43,866 bases of DNA from Thozetella sp. PMI_491 (lineage: Eukaryota > Ascomycota > Sordariomycetes > Chaetosphaeriales > Chaetosphaeriaceae), in contig MU270044.1 in the NCBI GenBank assembly GCA_021432635.1, forward strand, positions 24,187-68,052, in the 5' to 3' direction. A program made the position numbers and the translations under genes. Below are positions 29,855-39,050 of this stretch, one piece after another. The notes beneath the pieces were generated by a model, which ran no database searches, was not told where the DNA came from, and was given only the letters and a program-made list of their open reading frames with translations. Each line of letters starts with the position of its first letter. The first letter of the stretch is position 1.

Positions 29855-31207
29855 ATGGTCTCATCACCTTCCAAGATTCCTGGTGTGGCACCAGACGTTC
29901 CAAAGCGAACCTCGAGCAAGAAAGCACAGAAGCAGCCCGAGTCTAAGAACAGCCTCGAGCATCTGCAGGCTCTTCAGACACAGTACCGAGCCGCGCGAAA
30001 GAGAATCAAGCCGTCTCACAGCCTTGATGTCAACTACTGGTTGTCGGCAGCGGCCGCCACCGATCTGTCGGCTAAAATATACGAGATAGAAGCCAAGCGT
30101 GCCATCCTGCAGTGGAAAGAGGAAGAAAACGATGAAGATGGGATAACGATTGGGTGGTGGTCCACGCTAGAAGCACACCACCTCGTTGAGAAGCTGAAGG
30201 CTGCCACGTACGAAAAGAATCTGTATGCGAAGCAGGCAGAGAGGATCCAACGTGGAGGCCCCATAAGGCGTGCTTTCCAAGCTTTGTTCAACACCAGCCA
30301 GGTTGGACTTAAGATCCAGAAGGCCGGAGTCGGCAAGCGTACCAAGAGCCAGCAGTCAAGGTTCAAGAACAGTTTGATCGCAGCGTACGGTGCTGCTATT
30401 CCCAATCCGAAAAAGCCCAAGGTTACCACACACATTTACGACAGTGCTACTGGTAAAGAGCTTCTCGCAGAACACGTCACAGCCGCCCACGTCGTTCCTC
30501 ACTCGCTAGGACCAGATCTACTGGTCGCCCTATTCGGAATCAACGTCCAAGGAGAACTTGACACGCCATATAACGGACTTCTGCTTCAGTCAACCGTTGA
30601 AACGGCTATGGATGATGGGGCTATTGCGATTGTCCCAGATATTCCCGATGATCCATCCACTGAAGAGGTAGACACTTGGGAGAGCACAGAGCCCAAGGAG
30701 TACAAATGGAGAGTTATCGACAATGACGCAGACATCCTGAGCCGGGGGGTCGTGTACAATGAGAGCACGACCATTGGAGACCTTAATGGCAAGCGACTTT
30801 TCTTCAAGACTGCTATGCGGCCAAGAGCACGTTATCTCTACTTCTTGTTCGTTGTGGCGCAGCTTAAGCTAGCTTGGAGGCACAACTATCGCAATGACCC
30901 AAGCAAGATCCTGAAGAAGCAGTTAGGGAAGGGGTTCTGGGCCACCAAAGGCCGCTATCTGAAACGTGCTTTTCTTCTGGCACTGGCAGATGAGATTGGG
31001 CACGACACCGAGCTACTCTCCAACAACATTCCAATGGAGCCAGGAGAGGACAATGAGCCCGACGAGACAGGCGTCATTGGGATTGCGAAACTGCTGCAAT
31101 TTCGGAAAAGACGCTATGAAGAAGAGTATGACGACGAGGAGGATGAGGAGGACGAGGAGGACGAGGAGGACGAGGAAGAGGATGAAGAGGGTGAGGAAGG
31201 TGATTAG
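29855..31207 (+). CDS. fungal HNH-endonuclease-domain-like protein
   Basis: Intronless 450-aa protein. The N-terminal ~150 residues are basic and helical. Residues ~200-260 carry the fungal HNH-type core: EHVTAAHVVPHSLG, then LDTPYNGLLL, then VETAMDDGAIAIVP. The His of AAH and the Asn of YNG are present. The third position, often His or Glu before the Asp-x-Gly turn, reads VETAMDDG, so catalytic competence is unclear. A conserved RPRARYLYFLFVVAQLKLAW block follows. The C-terminus is an almost pure Glu/Asp run encoded by GAGGA-type repeats (31125-31205). The family is abundant and lineage-variable in filamentous ascomycetes, and its biological role is mostly unknown. The gene stands alone in a gene-poor stretch. 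Confidence 0.75.
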   Translation: MVSSPSKIPGVAPDVPKRTSSKKAQKQPESKNSLEHLQALQTQYRAARKRIKPSHSLDVNYWLSAAAATDLSAKIYEIEAKRAILQWKEEENDEDGITIGWWSTLEAHHLVEKLKAATYEKNLYAKQAERIQRGGPIRRAFQALFNTSQVGLKIQKAGVGKRTKSQQSRFKNSLIAAYGAAIPNPKKPKVTTHIYDSATGKELLAEHVTAAHVVPHSLGPDLLVALFGINVQGELDTPYNGLLLQSTVETAMDDGAIAIVPDIPDDPSTEEVDTWESTEPKEYKWRVIDNDADILSRGVVYNESTTIGDLNGKRLFFKTAMRPRARYLYFLFVVAQLKLAWRHNYRNDPSKILKKQLGKGFWATKGRYLKRAFLLALADEIGHDTELLSNNIPMEPGEDNEPDETGVIGIAKLLQFRKRRYEEEYDDEEDEEDEEDEEDEEEDEEGEEGD

Positions 31208-32522
31208 ACATGCCCTGGGGTGCTGAGCTTGTTAAAGGCCCGAGCCTTCCTTTATTTCTGGGCGCGAGCCTCTTTCCCAGCCCCCCTTCTTGTATGGGCG
31301 TAAGCCCTCTAGCTAGCAAGCTTGCTAGAAACCTGTTCTCGTCTTCTTTCTTCACACTTATCATAGCCCTATGCGTAAAATACCATTCATCGAACCAGCA
31401 AAGTCGCACAGCAAGATGCAGCCAAAGAAGATGCTTTTCTTGTATCACCACAGAGGCAGAATTTAAAAATACCACTACAGCCGTCCCGAGCAATATCGGA
31501 ATGGAATGGTAGGAGCGTGGGGGTCACCTGTAACGGCCGGTATTCAGGGTGATCACATAACGTGCTAGAGTCACTGTCTCAGACAAGGTAAATCAAGTTG
31601 AACGGCTCAACGGTTTATTAGATAGGGCGGCGAGTACTCATTATACGAAATAAGCTAAATACGAGGCGACGCGGGGGGTTACGCGATTGTCCAAGCCTTG
31701 CGCGAGCTCGAGGTCGCGTAGCTCTTGGGATGGACGTTCAAGACAGGGCGAGACGAGCGGATGTCTTCGGAGTTCCGGGCATACACAACGTCCCGTCCCC
31801 TCGGGGACCGACGTTACTGGAACATCAGTTTCCACTCATGTGGGGAAGTTGAGGGCGAGCTCGGTGATTCGGAATCGGCGGCACCTGTAGTTAGAGTGGC
31901 CCGGCAGTTGTGAGCAAGAGCAAGGGAATACTCTGTCCTATAGGTATCACTACTCAATCTCTTGCCATGTTGGGGTAGTCCAGCATTCGTACTCATTGAG
32001 AGGCACCTCGAGTACATTTCACCACTGCTGAGAGGCAATGAGCGACCAGGAAGGAATTCGACACCATATTTCTCTAGAACGGATAACATATCGCAAGTAA
32101 GGGCAGTAAACTATGAATCTGCGCGAGGAGAGTAATAAGACCGTTTTATCCCAAGGTATACCGTAAGCCCATCATCCCCTAGCAATAATACGGCCGGTGC
32201 GTCCATCGGCCCACGAAACCACACCTAGAAAATCAACTACAATAAAGTCGTCTCTTCTTCACCAGACACGCGACCTCTCCAAACTGGGCGGCGTTGGCTT
32301 CAGATTCGTTCGAGTCTCGGCTGAGGTTAAATGCCGCGTTTCGCTTCTCGCACAGGACCTCTTCGGGTGCCTGGTTCGTGGGGGTAGCCCCCCTTCGAAT
32401 CTCGCCACGGGCGCAATCCATCCCGGCGGAACGACCGACCTGCCCTCCGCCGGTCCCTACGGCATCGGGCTGGCCAGAACAGGCTCCGGGTGTGCGTCCT
32501 CCGGGTATGGGGCCAGGCCCTC
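31208..32522. other. intergenic
   Basis: No confident gene. Two overlapping minus-strand frames (32089-31814 and 31835-31641) in different registers could be remnants of one small decayed gene. They have no recognisable domain. The right end is the 3' region of the CAP20-like gene. Confidence 0.4.
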
Positions 32523-33197
32523 CTAGATGCCGTTGGCCTTCTCGTCGACGACGGTCTTGGCCTCCTCCTTCTTGGCCGACAGGTAGGTGCTGACGGTCTG
32601 GATGGTCTCGGTGGTCAGGATCAGAGCTGTGGTGACGGCAGCCTTGCCGTAGGTGATGAGGGTCTCATCGCCGATCTTCTTGCGCTCGGCGCTGAAGGTG
32701 CTCAGCACATGGTCGCGGCCGGCCTGGCCAACGTGCAGCGGGTACAGCACCAGGCCCTTGGCATCGGCGTACAGCTCGCCCGTTGGCTTCTTGACGACCG
32801 GGAAGCGGGCGTCGAAGTTGGCAAGCGTCTTGTCGCCTAGGTCGTCGGCCTTCTTGACGTAGGGCGAGAGGTAGGTGTAGGGCTTGCTGAAGTAGGGCAA
32901 CACCGGCTTGGCGAAGGTCTGGTAGGCCGAGTCACCTAGCTGCAGCGACTTCTGGCCGTAGGGGTTCGACTTGAAGGTAGAGACGCCATCATTGATCAGG
33001 GGGTAGCCGAGGAGGTGCTGCACCAGGGCAAAAGGGTTAGATAGATGAGCGAGCAATGTCAAGGGGGCGGATAACGGGGTTTTCGAGGTCGGGCTCTCGG
33101 ATACGAGCCGGCCCGGAGACCAGGGGGGAGGGGGGTTCGCGCTTACATCAAGGAAAGCTGAGTGGGCTACGTCGCCGTTGACCTGTTGTGCGGCCAT
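32523..33197 (-). CDS. CAP20: CAP20-like perilipin, lipid-droplet protein
   Basis: Exon 1 is 33197-33147 (17 codons) and exon 2 is 33017-32523. The intron 33146-33018 (GTAAGC donor, CTAAC branch, GCAG acceptor) keeps frame and gives 181 aa, close to the ~183 aa of Colletotrichum CAP20. The family signature is strong: VNGDVAHSAFLDHLLGYPL, then TFKSNPYGQKSLQL, then SAYQTFAKPVLPY, PYVKKADDLGDKTL and KKPTGELY...LVLYPL, with a C-terminal SAKKEEAK helix. CAP20/perilipins coat fungal lipid droplets and control lipid breakdown. In appressorium-forming pathogens they affect turgor and virulence, but the gene is also found in saprobes. The long intron near the N-terminus is typical. It appears intact. 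Confidence 0.93.
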   Translation of the reverse strand: MAAQQVNGDVAHSAFLDVSANPPPPWSPGRLVSESPTSKTPLSAPLTLLAHLSNPFALVQHLLGYPLINDGVSTFKSNPYGQKSLQLGDSAYQTFAKPVLPYFSKPYTYLSPYVKKADDLGDKTLANFDARFPVVKKPTGELYADAKGLVLYPLHVGQAGRDHVLSTFSAERKKIGDETLITYGKAAVTTALILTTETIQTVSTYLSAKKEEAKTVVDEKANGI

Positions 33198-33511
33198 TGT
33201 GTATCCTAGGATGCCGTGTCAGGTGAGCTGTCATTTCGGCGAGGCGAGCGACCGAGGGGCTGCGGTGGGGGAAGCTTACCTGCTCAGGGCCGGGGAAAAG
33301 CTGAAACCGAAGAGGTCGAGGGGCTGACCGAGTAGCTGCAAGAATGGCAGCGCCGATAAGACCAAGAGCGGGGGAGCTAGGAGCGTGTGCGGTCGTCGAT
33401 GGGGAGGATAAGCACACAGCGTCGTAGAGAGGATAGCGTAGATGCGAGGTGATGGAGCCGTGATCGCTCTGGGGCAAAAGATGGTGGTGAGAAAGCACAC
33501 CGAGGGGGACG

Positions 33512-33577
33512 GGGAGTGCGAGTGGGAGCGGGAGCGGGAGTGCGAGTGGAATAAGTGCGAGTGGAAGTGTGAGTGCG
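33512..33577. repeat. GAGTGC/GAGCGG hexamer microsatellite
   Basis: Imperfect hexamer array of GAGTGC, GAGTGG and GAGCGG in the CAP20 leader/promoter region. On the CAP20 strand it is a CT-rich tract, common in fungal 5' leaders. Confidence 0.8.
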
Positions 33578-34544
33578 TAGGGGAGACAAGAAGATATGGG
33601 AAGGAGTCGAGAAGGTGTGGGCAGTCCAGTCGGGTAAAAGCTAAAAAAGGTTGCGAGGAAAGGGGGAAAAAGGGCAGCGCCACGCCTCGCTTGCTCGTGC
33701 TCGTGCTCGAAGGGCCGCCGAGGACAAACGCGTGAGAGGGTAGCAGAGCGGGTATAGCTATAACTAAAGCGGGCACCTAGAGAGGGAGAGAGGGAGAAGG
33801 CAGACGAGACCAGACCAGACCAGACCGGGGGGGGGTTCGCTGGGGTGTGAGAAAGCCAAATGGGGGGCGCGGGTTAGAATGCCGGAGGGGCGCCTGCTAA
33901 CGCTCTTTTGGCCATGGTCTCACGATTTTCATGTGCTCGCCGTCGCCTCTAATTGGCCTCGAGGCTACCATGAGCCAACAATCGGACCCAGAAGGCCTGA
34001 GATAAACGGGGGTCCGGAATGTGCAGGGCGATGCTGTCAATGGCGGGGCCCATTGGGTGCTGCGGCGTTGTTCGCACCCTGATCTTCGCACATGCCACTC
34101 GCATGCCACCTTGCAAGGCCCCTGCTTGGATACGCCATTGATAAGGCCACTCACTGCTGGCTGCGGGCTGGCTGCGGCCTACCTGTGGAGGGCAGGGAAG
34201 TTAAGTGGAGGGTAAGCACCTGGAGAGCCCAGCCAAGCCAGAGGCGGCGGGACCCCTGCTCCTATGCGCTAGCTTTTAGCATGTGAAAGTCGATCTTGGG
34301 CACAGGACGCCGCCGCGAGTGGTCCAAGCTCCTTGGCTTTTTGGCTTTTACATTCTCCTGACTCCTGCTGCCGATGCATGACAACCTGGCATGATGGTTG
34401 TGTGCAAAAGAAAAAGACAAAAACCTCCGCTCTTCGGGGAAGGAAATGAAAAGAAAAAAAATAACACTAGCAACTAAGGGCTATGTCGTGAACCAGACTG
34501 TACCGCACCATTTTTTATATTTATTTTTGCTGCAGCAAGGGAAG

Positions 34545-34573
34545 CCCATCCCATCCCATCCCATCCCATCCCC
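34545..34573. repeat. (CCCAT)n microsatellite
   Basis: Five-base CCCAT repeated five to six times, continuing into CCCCTCCCCCC. Confidence 0.85.
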
Positions 34574-36280
34574 TCCCCCCTTCCTTCCCTCTCCGTCCAG
34601 ACCCTGGGCGGCTGTGCTGTCTGTGCTGTCTGTGACCTGCGCCGCGCTAGCACCCCCAGCTCTCCTGGCTAGTGACATCACTGCTGGAGAATGCCTGGTA
34701 GTTCTGGCGAGCATCTCTCCTGTTTCAGCGGCTATTTTCCCGTAGTACATAGTAATTCCGTTCGGGACCGCACTCTGACCTGCCTTGCCTGCCATCAGCC
34801 CAGGGGCACGCACTCGGCACCCGCCACCACGATTCCAGGGAATACGAATCATGGGCAAGCCTGTCGTTCCGCCAATTTGGATCGCGCAGACCGAGCGGTG
34901 GCCGATCGGCCCTCGGTAGCGTGGCAGGGAAACGACATCTCAGAAAAAAAAAACCCCACAGGAAGAAGGGGTCCAATTTTGCTTCTCTCCCGTCGACTTC
35001 TCCCCTTTGTCACCGTATTGGCCTTGGGCCCCCAATGAGTTCATGATTCGCCGAGCGTGCCCCTGCCCTTCGGTCTTAATATTGTCAGTCGCCGTCCAAG
35101 GAAGGATCCGATCCGAAGGCGGCCGAGTCGACTGACGAAAATAACCCGCATGGCGTGAGGTGAGAAGCACATGCTGCTCCATTGCTACAGATCGATGACG
35201 ATCAAGAGCCTGTCCTGCCCTGTCCGGCACTGCGTCCCGGTGCTGGCGCTTGTGCAAAGTCTCCACTATGCTTCCGAATGTCACCTAAAGGATATGTGAC
35301 AAGGATGGGCTAGTGCGCTGGAGGGGGGGAGAGCTCGCCAATTGCCCCTCTATTTTTTCTTTTTGGGCTCCCCCCTCTAATCAGACTCCACCAGAGCTTT
35401 CACATGTCAATCGTGAAGGTGGCCATGGAGGGGGGCGAGGGGGGCAAGAGGAAAAAATAAAATAAAAAAAAGGTGAACGGCTATTCAGTCACGGCGTTCC
35501 ATCCTCTCGGGAGCCGCGCGCCCTCGAGGCGTACCCTGCCGTTTGAACGACGTTGAAGGCGGAGCCGACTTCTATCTCTTCGAATGATGGCAGCTCATTG
35601 CACAAGCCAAACGGCCGTGCAGATTGCATGGGAAAAGAGGGCGCTGAGAAATGGAGCCTATTCGTCTTAATCTCACCCTTCCCCGCAACCTTCGAGTGAC
35701 ACTGCATGGGACATGCTGCTTGTGTTGTCCACCCGCTCTGGTCTAGATACCCGCGGAAAGTAGCTGTTCATCTCCGCGATTGTGTTGAGGGCCGGAATGC
35801 GGCTTTGGGGAACGGGACACAAGAGCCGGAATGATGTCCACGAACAGACACGCATCTTGTTATGCCCGAAGCTGTGCGACCAGACCCCCTCGAGTCATTG
35901 TTCACGAAGCTCTTCGGCTCTCGTTCCGCCACGTGCTTACTCCCGCTTTCTATCTCGAGCGAGCCGAGCCCTTAGCTGCTGCCGCCCATCTGCTTTACCT
36001 CTCTCCGCTGCAATGCGACCAAGCCCCCATTTTGGGCCTCCACTTTCCCAGCACCTTCTGGCGACTGGTCTCGCCAGAAAACCATTGATGCCGGCAAGTA
36101 GGGGTCAGGCAATTGCTGATAGCTAGATCTGCAAGCTCACTTGGGCACATGCTTGATGCTTTATCTGTCCTTGCAAGCTAATATCCTAGCCGGAGCATGC
36201 CCTTCCAGGATGAAGGGCCTCGATCGCTCCAGTGTTCTCAGATCCGTAGCTCATTGTGGCATAATCCCCATCCGTGCTTC

Positions 36281-36625
36281 TTACCCCGAAGCTTCAGTGG
36301 ACATGCTCATCATGTTTAATCCTAATTTTAGCCTACTCTTGCAGAGACAGGCCTCGGAAAGACCGTCCTGGCCCAGCAGCTCGCCCGCGTCTACTGTCTC
36401 GATCAGCTCATGGCACATCTTGCGCCCTTCCTTAAGCTGTTCGACAATGCTGGCCATTGGCATTCATGTTTTAGGGATGAGACGCCGGCTGATTGCCAGC
36501 ATAAAGTCGCGTAATGTATCTCTATCAGTGAATCACAATGGTTCGCTGGAAGCCGTTCGAGCTGCCTCCCTTGGACCTGGGAGATGCTTTTAGCATCTTC
36601 ACTCAGTGCTGTGAGACGACGTTCT
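36281..36625 (-). pseudogene. degenerate fragment of island gene 1
   Basis: The first frame gives ERRLTALSEDAKSIS, then QVQGRQLERLPANHCDS. After a frameshift the sequence reads DRDTLRDFMLAISRRLIPKT, a stop, then MPMASIVEQLKEGRKMCHEL and IETVDAGEL. These match island gene 1 HRFTVLADAVRGVIQAQ, EEQLQRIPTTDFDA, DIDELRDYIFAVSRRLITEA and PMLSIVDQLEKERQACHQM block by block. There is at least one frameshift and one in-frame stop. It is a relic of an older copy 16 kb outside the island, and no other island gene is recognisable around it. Confidence 0.82.
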
Positions 36626-37818
36626 CCGCACTATGTATCCACAATGGCTGCTACTCGTCTTATCCATATATACAGTACAGGGAATATACGAGACTCACCC
36701 TGAGCTGCTCTGCCCCTTCACTACCCCCGTCTTGGACAGCACAAGCACTGTGGATGAAATGACCGTCTATTCTATGATAGCTAACTTTGCTACTTTCGAT
36801 ATAATAGGAAGCGACTTTCACTTGGGAAAAGGGAAAGCAGAAAGGAGTAACACGGCTAGCTATCGCCTCAATCAAAGATGATACTAGGGCGATGAAAGAC
36901 TTCAACTTGGTATCTGGGTCCTCTGGGAGGGGGATAATATGTCGATTGGCATTTGGTCACATATCTTTACCACCTGGGCCACTTCTTATCCCATTAGCAC
37001 TAGACATAGCTGAAGGACAGGCATACGCGTGATTCATCATCTGCTATTTGAGGCGCGTCGAGGCGTGTACAGTCTTCCGAGGAAGCCTACCATCTCCCCG
37101 AAGCAAAAGCGCCATGCTGACGCTAAGGGGAGTCAGGACCCTATCGGGTTGAGACTGATGGATAGTCTCTAGCTTGGTCACAGGCGTGTCGCTAGGGGAG
37201 ATTCTTAGACGAGAAGCGGTCACCTGAGTTCCAAGGCCCTTCCTCTCTGTTTGCTGGTGCGCAACCTCCCATTATCTCCGTGACCGACCCGAACCGGGGA
37301 TAAGAGGTGCAGACTCGACTTCGTAAGCAGGCGTACTTTGGTGGTCTCTAAGACTATGTCCTGCGCATGTGATTGGCTCGTTGTGATGTCTAATCAACAT
37401 TGCCTACTACCGGCCGAGAGCTTTGTCATTCGGCCGAGAGAGCGGGGCACCCGCCGGCTCCGAAGGTCCCACCAAAGCCCCCGGCCTGCCGGCCGTGTTG
37501 ACACCGAGAAGCTTGTAAGTGTCGAACGCCGTATATAACAAACCGCGCAGGACGGGAGTTGGTTAGTGTTTTGTATCGCAGAACCAAAAGAGATGAGAAG
37601 CAGCTCAAAGCTTGATAGCATTGCTTGCTTATACACGCGCCGCACTTGTCATTATTCCCCCTGCCGAGACTGAGCCTACCGCCCACTTCACTCTACGCGG
37701 ACTTACACGGAGACCCCCGGATCCTCATTCCGACCTGAACAGCCCCGCGCCGGTCTCGCAAACACCAAAGCATACCAAGACTAGAACCACGTCTCCAGCA
37801 CACGTTTCCTCTCCCAAT
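36626..37818. other. intergenic upstream of reductase-like gene
   Basis: No gene recognised. Short frames near 36660-36905 have no alignment to island gene 1 or to any family I know. The right end is the leader of the gene at 37819. Confidence 0.4.
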
Positions 37819-38508
37819 ATGAGAATCTTCATCATCGGTGGTAGCGGCCGCGCCGGCTCCCTTATTGTTGACGACGCCATTGCTCGCGGCCACACGGTGG
37901 TTGCCCTCGTCCGGAAGGCCACTTCGCTGGCGGAGCGGCCGGGCCTGAGCACCGTGGTGGGCGAGCCGCTCTCCAAGGCCGACGTTGACGCTGCCTTGGC
38001 CTCGGCAACCGCCTCCGGCCCCGTCGACGCCGTCGTGTTCGCGCTCAACGCCCGGCGCGTGGCGGACTCGCCCTTCGCCGCCGTCTCGCCCGACTCCCCG
38101 CCTGGGATGCTGACCGATGCCGGGAACAACGCGCTAGCAGCCATGAAAAAGCACGGCGTCCGCAAGCTGGTGGTGCTATCTACCGTGGGCACCGGCAACT
38201 CGTGGAAGAGCATGAACTTCCTGTTCCGCGGCCTCTTCAGCCACAGTAACATGCGTTTCCAGGTAGACGACCACAACAACTTGGACGCAGCTGTGAGAAA
38301 GGCGGCCGCGGACGGCTCCATAAACTTCGTGATGGCTCGATCGTGCATGATGACGGATGGAGAGGAGGCCGAGGTGAAGGTGCATCCAGATGACGGCGCC
38401 GGCCTCGGCTTCTTGCCCAAGATCAGCCGAAAGAGCGTCGCCAGGTTCCTCGTCCGAGCTGTCGAGTCCGAGGAGTGGAATGGGACCACCCCGATCATCT
38501 GTAACTAA
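37819..38508 (+). CDS. NAD(P)-binding Rossmann protein, reductase/epimerase-like
   Basis: Single-exon, 229 aa. It begins MRIFIIGGSGRAGSLI with the GxxGxxG dinucleotide-binding loop at residues 7-13. VVALVRK, DAVVFAL and GVRKLVVLSTVGTGNS follow, the standard strand order of atypical SDR/NmrA-like proteins. A Lys or Tyr catalytic pair of classical SDRs is not evident. This matches the family of small NAD(P)-binding proteins related to flavin reductases and to averufin-oxidase-like enzymes; the substrate cannot be told. The frame is open further upstream (from 37612), but the ATG at 37819 places the Rossmann strand at the N-terminus and is preferred. No cluster partners are nearby. Confidence 0.85.
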   Translation: MRIFIIGGSGRAGSLIVDDAIARGHTVVALVRKATSLAERPGLSTVVGEPLSKADVDAALASATASGPVDAVVFALNARRVADSPFAAVSPDSPPGMLTDAGNNALAAMKKHGVRKLVVLSTVGTGNSWKSMNFLFRGLFSHSNMRFQVDDHNNLDAAVRKAAADGSINFVMARSCMMTDGEEAEVKVHPDDGAGLGFLPKISRKSVARFLVRAVESEEWNGTTPIICN

Positions 38509-39050
38509 GCCTGGTGCAGCCTCTAGTCGTGCATATTTCTACATAACTCTGTGCATATTAGAATACTGGCGTTTCAGGAGATGAGTCGGATAGATTGGAC
38601 TGCTCCGGAGGTCTTGCCTGCTCGCCGCCCGGTCATGGGAAACGGGGAGCTCTTGGTTGATGCGCAGGGAAAGTTTCACTGACGGCGCTGTAGGCCCCGG
38701 TTATCACAATTACTCAGTACCGGATTTTCTTGGAATGGTCATTCACTTTCGTGTTCGTCGTTACACCCTGTTTCGTGTGCCTCGTGGCGCCGAGGAGGGC
38801 TTGTCTAACGCCACTTCCTAGGCCGCAATATATCTATAGAAAATATCGCGAGATGATCCTCGCCAAGGGGTATCAGGCCGTTTTTATGACAGAAAGAAGA
38901 AGAGAAAAGCCTCCAAGATCCGTAGCCCAATTCACCACTGCTACCCAACCGCGGGGAGTCCAGAGAGCCCAGTAGTAGCAAGGAAATAGTGCCCGTCGCG
39001 AGGTTGACGGGCCCCGCACCAAAACGCCGTTGTCACTCTCCCCATGCCCT
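38509..39050. other. convergent intergenic
   Basis: 3' regions of the reductase-like gene and the transcription factor. No gene or repeat recognised. Confidence 0.5.

Larger units (their letters stand above)
33198..36280. other. long intergenic upstream of CAP20 with microsatellites
   Basis: More than 3 kb with no recognisable gene. Simple repeats are frequent: GAGTGC/GAGCGG-type purine-rich tracts at 33512-33577, GACCA units at 33808-33827, CCCAT units at 34545-34573 and a purine run near 35420-35470. The first ~700 bases left of 33900 are the CAP20 promoter and leader, with CT-rich sequence on the minus strand. Confidence 0.5.

Noticed and set aside
31641..32089. A small minus-strand gene after the HNH gene
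   Set aside because: It requires an unsupported frame change between two frames, and no domain or splice signal decides it.
32380..32420. tRNA-like B-box (TTCGAATC) near 32393
   Set aside because: No acceptor stem, A-box or anticodon arm at the right spacing.
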